Source of the DNA: Diadophis punctatus similis
Lineage: Eukaryota > Chordata > Lepidosauria > Squamata > Dipsadidae
DNA: 64,000 nucleotides
Assembly: GCA_023053685.1 (NCBI GenBank)
Contig: JALIGW010000005.1
Location: forward strand, 35,805,480 to 35,869,479
Reading direction: 5' to 3'
The notes under the pieces were generated by a model. The model did no database searches and was not told where the DNA came from. It saw nothing but the letters and a program-made list of their open reading frames with translations. Shown piece after piece: positions 25,509 to 36,236 of the stretch. Position 1 is the first letter of the stretch. Each line of letters begins with the position of its first letter. Both the position numbers and the translations under genes were made by a program.

Positions 25509-27387
25509 TGTTTTTACTTTTTCTCAATAATTTCCTAATCAATTTATTGAAGGGTTTCAAGAAGTAAGCCATATTGGGGATCTAAAAATGAAGTAATGTT
25601 GCTACATGTAAGTCCTTCAAATTCAGTAGGGCTTAGTTCTTGGTTGAGTATCTACACAGTATCAGGTTATATGTGACCCAACCAACTTCATATTCTAAAA
25701 GTCTTTTTAAAGTTTAATCTAGTATGCATCTCAGCATACTAGATGTGTGCTATGTCAGAACTAAAATATTAGCATGTCAGACCCACAATGAATTCATTGT
25801 CGGTTTTAGGTTACAAGATAATTACAGACTGCCAATTTGACATGTGATCTTCCAGACAGAGAGATGCTCCTGGATATGATAAATTTAGGTTTAAGAAATG
25901 ATGGTATGAAATATATAACGTTATATATACTGTAGAAAGTTTCTCACAAACTGAAAGACATGAAGTTAAAACAGGATAATAACCACACAGGAAGAGAGAA
26001 TTAGAGATGGGAAAAACAATTGCTAATGAACCAAAATGGATTCAGATAGTGTTGACTGTTGAAGACATCCTGTTCCTGGGTGCATTAGTGAGGAGTTAAA
26101 GAATGAAGAAGAAAATCACGAAAGAATGAAGAAAGACAAACCTTGATTGAATGTATCTAGTCTAGGTAGATGACCAGAAGGACAAGTCGACCAGAAGAAA
26201 CATCAGTATGATGCTAATCATGAAAGATTGGCAGTTGAGTGTACTTAATATCCTCAATTAACTCTGTCATGGGAGGATTTGGGGTAACAATAGTTATGCT
26301 TGCAGCTGTTAGATATTGCCTTCTTAGAACTTTATATGGCAGAAAAACAATTAAGCTACAAATGCTAAAGGAAGCAATAAATCAATGTATTCTTTTACCA
26401 AATTCATTATAGTTAAAGGTAAAGCTGTAAGAGGAAACTGGAAGAGGACAGAGCTGTTTTATATGTTGGCTGAGCTAAAATGCTCATTACATGACTGAAA
26501 AAGTATCCCAGATTTTTCCATATGTGTAAAACAAAGTTTTATGTGCTGAAGCTTGTTTGGTTATCCCGAGAACCCATTTAAGCCATCTGATGCAAAGGCT
26601 GTAAAAGTTTCCCATTCTACTAAGATATTAGCTGAGGGCTGCAATAGAAGTATACAAACCAATTTGTAGTACTACCACTACCTCCACTGTCTGGTATTCA
26701 ATCAATAGGTCAAGTGATTTGAACTTACTGCTGCTAACCTTTGCGTGGATGTGCGCTATTCACACATGACAGAAACAAATACATTGTTTTTTCACCTGCT
26801 GGAAAATGTTCATGACAGGATGGTAGAGCCTGCATAGGTATGAATAACTTCCCAAGTTCTTTTCCACATGGGAAAATTGAGCTACGTACTTGCAACATTT
26901 CTTTAAATGGTTTTAAAGATAAGCTTATACGATTAAAAAGTACACAAGCTTGATTATTTTTTTCATTTGTAGTGAAAAACAATCTGCACTTGCCTCTGAG
27001 ATCATATGGCAAAACAAAACTGTTTTAAAATTCTGAGTGATAATGAATATTCCCACCCTGATCCATGTTTCCAAAGACAAGCAGTCCTGTAAAAGCATGA
27101 TGTTTAAGTTTTACATCATTTATACTTTTGATTAGATTTAAAATATTTTATCATGCTCTTTGCATTAATATGACACAATTCTCCCAACATTCTCTCAGCT
27201 TTAAAGAATCAAAACTATTTGATGTTATCAAGTATTATTAGAAGAGTCTGATAATAGAAAAATAACATACCCCAGTACACGACCTCATTCTATTGCAGAA
27301 AAAGATGTACAGTATATAAAATAAAACAGTTATCTAAAGACAATAGCTGCTAGTACATTTTAAATGCTGATGAAAATAATTCACATA
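25509..27387. other. Unique sequence, nothing recognised
   Basis: No coding or repeat family signal is recognised. Frames are short and interrupted. Confidence 0.45.
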
Positions 27388-27389
27388 TA

Positions 27390-27545
27390 CCGTATTTGCC
27401 CGAAAATAAGACATGTCCCCATAATAAGGCCAATTAGTCTTTTCAGTGCATGAGCTGAAATAAGCCCCCCCCCCAAATAACACTTCCCCCAACTACTTTC
27501 TAGGGAAAGGGGGGGACATGCTGGGAACCACTCTTTTTGCGGCGG
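27390..27545. mobile_element. TIR-element left end (CCGTATTTGCCCGAAAATAAG)
   Basis: It starts after TA with CCGTATTTGCCCGAAAATAA, an end common in reptile genomes and resembling, but distinct from, the CCGTATTTTTCGG family. The right end is missing; the sequence passes into a hAT half-element. Confidence 0.6.
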
Positions 27546-27760
27546 GCACTCTTTTGGCCAGGAGAGCAAGAGCGAGAGCAAGCGAAAGGGGGGTGCGCGC
27601 ATGCGCAGAAGCAAAAAAGCCCAAAAATTCTTTTAAAAAGATGGCGACGCATGCGACGGACTGGTGAAGACGGCACCTGAGCCGTCAAGCCCAAATTGAG
27701 CAGTCGGACACCCCCTATTGGTGTGGCAGAATCGACCGCACCAGGACGAACCCACCCCTG
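27546..27760. mobile_element. hAT-type half-element (right half)
   Basis: It runs from GGCACTCTTTTGGCCAGG through GCGCATGCGC (27597-27606) and AAGATGGCGAC (27638-27648) to the terminus GAACCCACCCCTG. It has no left terminus or pairable target duplication. Similar to 44286-44490. Confidence 0.72.
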
Positions 27761-27767
27761 AACTGTA

Positions 27768-27975
27768 CTCTATAGAGTGGCCTAGTGGTGAAGACCTCAT
27801 CCCCCACTCAGAAGGTTGAGAGTTTTCAATCCTAGGTAGTGGGAGTTGTTTCTTTCCTAGAGCGCAAGGAAAAAATATCTGCTACAAACTCCATGTCGCA
27901 TCAGGAAGGGCATCCGGCCAGTAAACACTCAGCTCCATCCAGTCAGCCTGACTCTACCCCAAATTAAGGGATTAC
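27768..27975 (+). mobile_element. tRNA-head SINE with Bov-B-like tail
   Basis: The head GAGTGGCCTAGTGGTGAAGA (A-box region) and the diverged B-box are followed by GCATCAGGAAGGGCATCCGG and GGGATTACAGGATC, which resembles a Bov-B 3' tail. This is the organisation described for Sauria-type SINEs; the assignment is from memory. Confidence 0.68.
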
Positions 27976-27989
27976 AGGATCTTAAAAAG

Positions 27990-28215
27990 GAAGGTTATTT
28001 TATTGAACTGTACTTTATATGGTTTGTTAGCCATATATATTGCTTAATTGTATCTTTTAAAATTTCTGAGATTTGTGATCTTAAGCATTTCCATTCTATT
28101 TCCCAATCCATAACACCTTTAGAGAAGTTGCCTATGGACAATAATAAAGGATTATAAAATTCCTTTGATGCCTTAGTTATCTCATTATATTTTTCCACTA
28201 TTTTTAGAGCATTAT
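27990..28215 (-). mobile_element. L1-type LINE ORF2 fragment
   Basis: A minus-strand frame contains EWKCLRSQISEILKDTIKQY followed by LTNHIKY, resembling the post-YxDD segment of L1 ORF2. It is short and isolated. Confidence 0.45.
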
Positions 28216-29585
28216 TTACTTAATAAAAATTTCAAGTAGTAAAGTACAAGTAAAAGAAATCAGAAGCACCATAGGGATGAAATTCTACTTGTGGATGTCA
28301 CATAACAGCAATTTTCCTGGTTGCTCAGTCACCTGCAAAATGTTGGATTCGAAGCAAAAGATATGCTCGAAGTAATTGACATGTCATTTATATGGACCTT
28401 TAGTCAGCCAGAGCAATAATTAGGCTTTGGCCAATCATGTCAGAGAATATTACATATTAACAGCTATTTCATAGTTATTACAGTACAATTAAAGTACTTA
28501 TGAGGCTGTGGCCTATAATATATGGTGTTAACCAGCAATCACCTTTACTGCTTGATAGGAGAACTGAAGTCAATGATTCAAATCAATTCCCTATTATTAG
28601 TTGTCCTTATACATAGCCAGATGTCATTTGTTACACACAGAATATGAATTACAGTACAAGTTCAATATGTAGGGCAAAATAATTTTCCTTCAATAAAACC
28701 TAAATTCAAATTCTCTCCCACCTTGCATTTCCACAAATGTTGCCCTCCCCCATATTTATTTATTTGACTCTGCATCTTTTCTTCTAAATGGGTCTTTCTG
28801 CTCCTGGTATCTGTCTTTGCTTTCAAGTAATATTAATTGAATATGAAATACAGTTGAAGATCATCAGAAGATATTGTTTCATTCTATATTCTAGAACTTC
28901 AACTTAAGATGATCTGAGAATTCTAAAATTCAGAAAGGCTGTAGGGATTTGGAATTTTAAGAGCCCAAACACAACTGGAACAAAGAAAACCTATAATGGA
29001 TAGGGGAGTGACAGATCACCACCTCGTCCCGAGTTCTTTCTTCCTTAGACTGGGCCCTAAGAATAGGAAAATAAATCCATTTTACCAGTGGGTTAGTTTG
29101 TTTGCTTAAGGAACAAAGAAACCTTTATTGGGTTTTAAAAGTAAAATAAGTAAAATAAAAGAGTAAAATACCTATTCCAAATAAAAATAACAATATGGTT
29201 TTGGGCCATGATATAATGAAGAAGTCCTGAATCCAAAGTGTTCAAGGCTAGCTATTATCTATCTCTGGTAATTAACATTTTAGGAGGCAGTTTTTAAGAA
29301 TGTTCTGTATCCATTTATTTATCCCATACTAAATCCCTTTTACCAAAGGAAAGCAAGGAATTGCAGTTTTGAGGATCAGTATATGATACTAGAAATGGAA
29401 ATCTGATATGAAACTAGAAATGGAAATCTGGTTCCAATTGTAGCTTTCATTAATATTGTCAATTGATTTTACTGTTGATTACATTGACCAAATTATTTAT
29501 TCTAGTAGCTGAATTATATATAAAAAACTACCCATTTTAAAAAACATTTTAAAATATGTTAGCAGTTTATTTTTGAAGGATAGAC
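28216..29585. other. Unique AT-rich sequence
   Basis: Nothing recognised. Confidence 0.45.
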
Positions 29586-29587
29586 TA

Positions 29588-30526
29588 CCGTATTTTTTGG
29601 AGTATAAGAATTTTTTTCTTGTTTTCCTCCCCCAAAACTAAGGTGTGTCTTATACTCCGGTGCGTACACCCAAAAAAGAGGGTGAAAACTTGCGTGCGTC
29701 TTATATACCGAATGTAGCCCATCCAGCCACCCCCATCCCTTTGCCTCTGCCTCACAGCAATTTACCTCTTTGCAACAAATAGCGCAGAGCCTGATTAGCA
29801 CAAGAAAGTGATTATCTGCCTCCCGACTCTCAGCTGAGAGGCTGCAGCCATGTGGTAAAATGAAAGTGAAACTATGGTAGCTGCAAGGAGGCAAATTGCT
29901 GGCAGGTAAACTGCTGGCAATGTTGGACTGCTGAAACTGCAAGGAGGTAAGTCAATAACTATAGAAGTCTATAGAATGTTCAAATTATTAGACTTATTTT
30001 TTAAAGACTGCTTTATTATTGTTCTAGACAACTTAACAAAATGAAGAAGCTTTTTAAAATAAATGCTTGATCTGAAGAGGTCCAGTGCTATTGTATATTC
30101 TTTTAAATAGCAGAGAATAACTATACTTCCAGAAAGCCACATCAAATTTAAAGATCTATAAAAGTATAATTTGAAATGTAACAGTGTCCTGTTTAGTATT
30201 AAGATAAGGCAGCTGAGTTAAACCCTGACTTAGTCATGTTTGGAGTAGATCTATTAAAATAAATGGGAGGAGTTAGTGTGACTACATTTAAGAAAACCTT
30301 GTAGCATTAATATACTGCCATAATGTACATTTCTCCAATTCTTTGCTATTTCTATGGGTCAGACACACATGCACAGAAATACACAGCAAACAGTGTATAT
30401 CATCTGTACTGTTTGCTGTTTGCTGTTTGCTGTTTGCTGTTTGGCAAATTGCTGGGAGGCAGAGCCCTTTTTTCCTTGTTTTCCTCCCCCAAAACTAGGG
30501 TGCGTCTTATACTCCGAAAAATACGG
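29588..30526 (-). mobile_element. TA-flanked TIR element, copy B (empty site)
   Basis: Ends CCGTATTTTTTGGAGTATAA and ACTCCGAAAAATACGG are flanked by TA (29586-29587 and 30527-30528). It is the inverse of copy A. At TTGTTCTAGACAACTTAAC (about 30018-30036) it has the uninterrupted sequence where copy A carries the palindromic insertion. It has its own TTTGCTG heptamer expansion (30410-30443) and a duplicated GTCTTATACTCCG near the left end. Confidence 0.86.
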
Positions 30527-30528
30527 TA

Positions 30529-30937
30529 TGTTAGGATTTAGGAGGTAAAGGAATAGTTTAAAAATTCAAGTTCCTTCTTTCCAAGCATCTGAGACAAGGA
30601 AAAGTGCTCAACAATTCCAGCAATCGGTTGTAATTAATAGAAATAAAACTGATGAAGAAACTGGACAATTTATATGTTCTGTTGAATTTCTCCTTCATCC
30701 CTCTGAAAAAGATAACCAATTGATTAAGCTAATTTATTAGAAGCTAGGGAAACAGAATAATATGTATTAATGGCAAAATCATAATCAATATTTTATTACA
30801 GCTGTTCATAAAATATTTACCTCTCACAGTGGAATAATTAAGAGGATATAACCTCAGGTTTATGAGGGAAGTCAGATGAAATAAAGTGGTCCATTAAAAG
30901 CAACAGTAGTCTGAGCCTGTAGTGCATTTAGAACTCT
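30529..30937. other. AT-rich, nothing recognised
   Basis: No coding or repeat signal is visible. Confidence 0.45.
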
Positions 30938-31300
30938 TTAAACAATTTTTTTTATAAGCTTGTCCATGTGTACAAATTGCAGGACTACAACCTGGAGAAG
31001 ACTAAGGGACGAATGACTGTAAACGAGGCCTGCAGATTCAGATTTGGGTACAAATGGCAATATAAGATGGAACTGTGCAAAGGCCATCCTAGCCTTTATT
31101 GCCATTTGCTCACTGAGCCGGAATAATGAACATAAGAAGACTCCCAGATTGCACACTGTGTTTGTGTGGGGTACTGCAGTGCCATCCAGCATCAAAGCTG
31201 GCACATGCCAGGAAACAGTGCCCCCACCCCCCACAAACCAAAGCCACCTAGTATTTTCAGGGTTCAGATAAAGCCTATTATTCCTCATGCACCTTCACAG
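30938..31300 (-). mobile_element. L2-like LINE reverse-transcriptase fragment
   Basis: The minus-strand frame has RNNRLYLNPENT, then LDGTAVPHTNTVCNLGVFL and a MAIKARMAFAQFHLI helix. This matches the thumb-side segment of L2/CR1-clade reverse transcriptases (xLNPxKTE ... LDG...V..LGV). About 115 residues remain with no YxDD. Confidence 0.72.
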
Positions 31301-33177
31301 ATTCCAGACATTAGAATAAGACATTCATGGCATTGCTTAATTATTCAGGGTTACAGATATGGCCCTTTCATCCATAATTAAATCACAGATAGGGGGAGCC
31401 TTATTACACACGAAACTGGCATTCAGTGGCAGCCACTAGGAATCAGGTCACTGATAGGCCACCAGGGCTGGGATCAAGGAGCTAGTATGAAGAACCATCA
31501 CAAAACAATAATTACACAGTCCCTAAGTGCAGCCCACTTCTTGTTTTCCACCATATTTGCCCATGCCTGTCATCTCCATGATGCTTTGGCCCATCTTAAT
31601 CTCCCGAATAGCAACCCCATCTCCATAACCCAGTCCAATTCCCAAATACTGTCCTCACCAAATATTCTTGGGAGGGGTAGCTGACAACTCTCAGACACTA
31701 TAGTTTGTTTAGCCACAAAAACTTGATAGTTGATTTTTTTGGTTTTTTTTTTTTAAAGTCATTTTTAACATGCATCTTAAACCCTCTGGGAACATTTATT
31801 TAGTTAACCCCAAACCTGAAAACTAACCAGTATCAAGTATGAGTTACATCCTTCGTAAGGATGCTTGAACATTTAATATGTCTTTGGAAATGTATACATT
31901 TAGTAGAGCAACTTATCTGGGATGCAAAACTACTAGATGTCAGTTTAAGGACTTTTGTCATTTTTCTGCTACAACCTACCTCCCCCCACCTCTCTCTGTG
32001 TGTATAAAGGACACAAGCTCTTAAAAGAAACTGCCACATTTGTAAGATAAAAGAGAGAGAAATAGAGCTGTCTTCAACTTTTTATGTTCATTCCTGTCCA
32101 TTTTTTCCTTCACAGAAGTTTTAGACACAATTATTTATTTAGTTCTAATCTTTTCATATATGATGTTTCCTTTAAACCATATGCCTAAAGATTATTGATG
32201 CTTACTCTGTTAAACTCTTTGTTTGGATTAAACAGCAGAATTAACATTTTAAGATTAGTCTTTGGCTCCTCAGAAGCTAGAGCAAAACTGCATATGATGA
32301 AAACAGTATTGCTCACTGAGAAAACAAGTAGATGTATAAAGGACTAAATCTTGCTGGAAATTGGGAGACAAGTTACTAGAACAAGCAATTGTCCTTACAT
32401 ATCACAGCTTATTTTAACCTGGTCAAGTTTTCTAGTATATGTAATTGTTTATAATTGATTCATGATTGTTCACCACCTAGAGTCACTTGCTTGAGATGGA
32501 AGCCTATAGAAATAATGAATGCATTAAAGTTTCTTTTTCTTTAGTGGCCTTTTGTAATCTGTTTAATGCAAAGAAAGTTTTACATTAAGAAGAATCATTG
32601 TATGTATTCTTTCAGAATCTATATTTTTGTTTCTATTTATCTGAAACAAATTTAAAAAATGCAAAAATGTGATCATGTCAGAGAGGATAAATAATTTTTA
32701 TGTGATATGATTATTACCTTATAAATGCTGGGCATTTCCAAATATCTTTCAAGATTACATTAAATCAGTATATTTTACCCATTCCAGTCAGAAAAAAAGC
32801 CTCATGTTTAAAAGAAAATCAATTACACTGGGACAGAGATTTTTTTTCTACTTATGTATCTTATATTAATGTCCTTAATCTGAATGAATTGTCTGGCTGA
32901 CAATTGTTTTGTCTGGCTGACACTGTTGCTGATGTCATCTTTTTGTTTAGTTTAAAATTTCTACAGATATGTAGAATAATTAATTTAAAAAAGTTACTGG
33001 TGTGATCCAGTATTTGACAATAATAGTAATATGAACACTATTCACATTGAAATCAACAAATAAAATTGCCATTTTGTAGTACAGAAGTCACTAAAATTTC
33101 CTGAATCGAATTTTTAAAACTACTGACAGAGCAGAAGGTATAAATTGCCTATCTTTGTTCTGTTGGCAATATGGGTG
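31301..33177. other. Unique sequence, nothing recognised
   Basis: A short direct repeat TTGTCTGGCTGACA occurs twice near 32890-32922. Otherwise I recognise nothing. Confidence 0.45.
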
Positions 33178-33185
33178 GCTAAAGG

Positions 33186-34150
33186 TAAGGTGACCAGACG
33201 TCCCGATTTTGGCGGGACACACCTGCTTTTTCGCCATTTGTCCCGCGTCCCGCCCGCCCTCTTAAAAAGTCCCGATTTTTTAAAACAATGCCCGACTAGG
33301 GCATTCTTTCAAAAAATCGGCCTGAAAGGCAGCAGGCCTCTCAGCTCGGGCCGGCGTTGGCGGCAGGTGGGCGCTGGAAGCTGGGGGGGAGGGGGAAGGG
33401 AGGCTGCTCCTCCTCTCCTTCCCCCGCCCCATCCCTAGCCCCGCCCTCAGAGGCGCCGCTGCGGTTGGGAGGGGTGAGGGACGAGGAGCCGTCGCCGCTT
33501 TGAGCTTACGAGCGGCACAAACAGCCCTTCCTCGTCCCCCTCCCCTTTCTTCCCCCCGTCGCCTCGCTGCCGCCGTTGCCCTGGGGCTGGCCGGGCGACC
33601 GGGAGACCCCGGCGCTTGGATGCTTGGAGCAGGTAAGCTGCCGGCGGCCTCCTTTCCCCGTCTCCCGCCTCCCGTTCGTTGCTTGCCAGCCCAGCCGAAG
33701 GGAAGGTGGGAGGCGAGGAAAGGCCTCCCGAAAGGAGGGGAGGCGAGCCAGCCCGGCCGAAGGGAAGGCAGGAGGCGAGGAAAGGCCTCCCGAAAGGAGG
33801 GTAGGCTTCGGGAGCCCGCCTTCCTTTCGGGCCGAAAGGGAGGCGGGCTCCCGAGGCCTTTCCTCGCCTCCCGCCTTCCCTTCGGCCGGGCTGGCAAGCA
33901 ACGAACGGGAGGCGGGAGACGGGGAAAGGAGGCCGCCGGCAGCTTACCTGTCGCGAGCTGCAGGCATCCAAGCACCCTCCCGCCTCCCCCCCTCCCCCCT
34001 GCCCCCACCTCACCTGGACGCCGACATTTGATGTTTTGCCCTCTGCGCATGCGCAGACTTCTGCGCATGCGCAGAGGGCAAAACTCAAATGGAGAAACCC
34101 ACCCCCGTCAATGGTGTCCCGCTTGAAGAAAAAAAAATCTGGTCACTTTA
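33186..34150 (+). mobile_element. CpG-rich TIR element, copy 1 (GTGACCAGA ends)
   Basis: Ends TAAGGTGACCAGACGTCCCG and ATCTGGTCACTTTA are inverted, with flanks GCTAAAGG and G-TAAAGG (one-base gap). The 965-bp body is extremely GC- and CpG-rich, holds a 321-bp hairpin (33630-33950) and two perfect TGCGCATGCGCA words (34044-34055, 34062-34073). The many long overlapping frames on both strands are products of high GC; none resembles a known protein. Copy 2 (36237-37191) lies in opposite orientation. Confidence 0.87.
33630..33950. repeat. Large GC-rich hairpin inside copy 1
   Basis: CAGGTAAGCTGCCGGCGGCC at the left is exactly mirrored by GGCCGCCGGCAGCTTACCTG at the right, and the perfect arms extend about 62 bp. 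Further imperfect pairing (GAGGCGAGGAAAGGCCTCCC) continues towards the centre. Each arm begins with CAG/GTAAG, a consensus splice-donor string. Confidence 0.9.
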
Positions 34151-34157
34151 GTAAAGG

Positions 34158-34550
34158 ACATGCAGTTCTCAGTTACTTGATTAAATATTTCATGTTGAAG
34201 ATAAACCTTTGCTATTGTACTTAAAAAAATGAAAACATGTAAATGTGTTGTCCTTTCCAAAGAATTGTGTTCTATTTCGAATTAATTTTACTGTTTCCCA
34301 CTAGGTGGCACTCCGTTGATGCTTCTAAATTCCGTGCTCCTGTATTCTTTCATTTTAGCTTCCCACAAACCTCTCTAGTTTATAGCTTTCTAGAAAGCCA
34401 AGTGAATTAGACAGAGCAGTTTGGAAAATTAGCATTGTTAAACATGTCACATATATCATTAATAAAGTTTCATTATTTACATTGCCAAACAGACAACCAC
34501 TTATTTCCCAATCAATCAGTTCACAACTAAATAAATAGACATACAATATG
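34158..34550. other. Unique sequence, nothing recognised
   Basis: No repeat or coding signal beyond a CCACTAGGTGGCACTC word near 34300. Confidence 0.4.
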
Positions 34551-34784
34551 AAGGAAGGAAGGAAGGAAGGAAGGAAGGAAGGAAGGAAGGAAGGAAGGAA
34601 GGAAGGAAGGAAGGAAGGAAGGAAGGAAGGAGGGAGGGAGGGAGGGAAGGAGGGAGGGAGAGAGGGAGGGAGAGAGGGAGGGAGGGAGGGAAGAAGGAAG
34701 GAAGGAAGGAAGGAAGGAAGGAAGGAAGGAAGGAAGGAAGGAAGGAAGGAAGGAAGGAAGGAAGGAAGGAAGGAAGGAAGGAAA
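34551..34784. repeat. (GGAA)n tract with GGGA-rich centre
   Basis: About 234 bp of pure purine on the plus strand: GGAA units on both flanks and a central GGGA/GAGA block (about 34628-34692). A long homopurine tract of this kind can form a triplex, and GGAA arrays can bind ETS factors; neither is shown here. Confidence 0.97.
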
Positions 34785-34828
34785 GCACATTGTCTTATTT
34801 GAATAATAAAAGTTTAATTTTATGAAGA

Positions 34829-34851
34829 ATATATATATATATATATATATA
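34829..34851. repeat. (AT)n microsatellite
   Basis: About 11 AT units. Confidence 0.9.
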
Positions 34852-35168
34852 AATATTTGCACATTTAAGCTATCCATGCATTTGAAATAAAATTATGGAC
34901 AAAGATTTCTAATTTAATACCAATATGTATTTTCTTGTGAAGTGCATATTCAGATGAATACTTATGTACTTCAAATCTGCTTTTTGCTCCTTTTACTTTA
35001 AAGACAATAATAAAAAAAGTAAAAGCAAAAAAGTAAAAGCAAAATTATATTCACTGTCACCAATTGACATGATCTACTATCACAACTGGAAAATAGCATA
35101 AAAACAACTAAGTAATATAGAATATCATAGAATATCAGAAGTATAGTAGAAAATAGTCTAATCATAGT

Positions 35169-35386
35169 TTTATTTATTTATTTATTTTATTTGTTTGTCA
35201 AACATGTACAAGATAGAAGGTATATGTATAAACATAAACATATACAAAGTAAGTACAGATAAATGAGGATAGTAAGACAGGAACGGTAGGCACAATGGTG
35301 CACTTATGCATGCCCCTTACAGACCTCTTAGGAATGGGGTGAGGTCCACAGTTGACAGTCTAAGATTAGTAGACATTGAAGTGTTG
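35169..35386 (-). mobile_element. CR1/L3-type LINE 3' end
   Basis: The minus strand carries the tail AAATAAATAAATAAA preceded by GTTTGACAAACAAAT, CACCATTGTGCCTACCG and CTAAGAGGTCTGTAAGGGGC. The same words occur at 40497-40680. Confidence 0.8.
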
Positions 35387-36228
35387 GTTGTGATTATAAT
35401 TATCATTATAATTTCAATTACATTGAAATTATTTTGTACTTTCAGACAAAATTATACAAACTATTTCCAGTAATTGAAAAAAATATAATCAATGTGAATT
35501 GACAACAAACATAGGGAAGACTTCAGAGTTTGATTTTTATTGTGTGGGATGATCCATACAGTCTAATCATGAACCGACAAAAGTAACGTGTGCTTTTTAA
35601 AGGCTTATAAATGTATTATGACATAAATTTTAATGAGTTATATTTCACTATCTCAGGAGCATGTTGACCTGCGTATATATAATCCGCTTCATTGTGCAAA
35701 TTTCATTCCCTCAATACCATTGTTAATATGAGCAATTTATATATATTCATGCTAAGGGTGACATTATACGATTTGATGTGTGAATGGAAGCTCAAATCTT
35801 TGAAATAGCTGAAGCAAGGCTAAGACAAGGCAGATAAAATTACAAGAAACATACAAGACAACAGAGCACTATTGAGATCACAGAAATAATCAGGTAAGTG
35901 CCAAGGCTGGGAAAGAGATGTCAACATAATGGAGACAACAGTTAGATGAAATATCAGTAAAGTTTTGTCTCACAGTTGTGTGAGAAACTGACAAAAAAAT
36001 GGATAAACCACATGATATGTTTGGTGCTTTTCAAGAAAAAAAGCAACAAAATGGAGACAATTGTAAGATGGCTTCTGCACTACCTGACTTCCTCCAGTCC
36101 TCCTCGTGCTATGAATAATTCAATAAATGAAGAAATGGGAAACACAACAACAATGAAATTAAGGTATAAAATATTTTCCATCATTCTTGTACCTATTAAA
36201 TACTGTTCTTTCTGAAATTTATTGCTGA
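35387..36228. other. Unique AT-rich sequence
   Basis: Nothing recognised. Confidence 0.45.
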
Positions 36229-36236
36229 GTGTAGAA

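Noticed and set aside
33280..34126. Overlapping open frames of 130-260 codons on both strands
   Set aside because: They lie in a GC-rich TIR element, are composed of Arg/Pro/Gly/Ala runs, mirror each other through the hairpin and match no domain. They are composition artefacts.
34516..34877. Lys/Glu/Gly- and Pro/Ser/Leu-repeat frames
   Set aside because: Translation of the GGAA tract.
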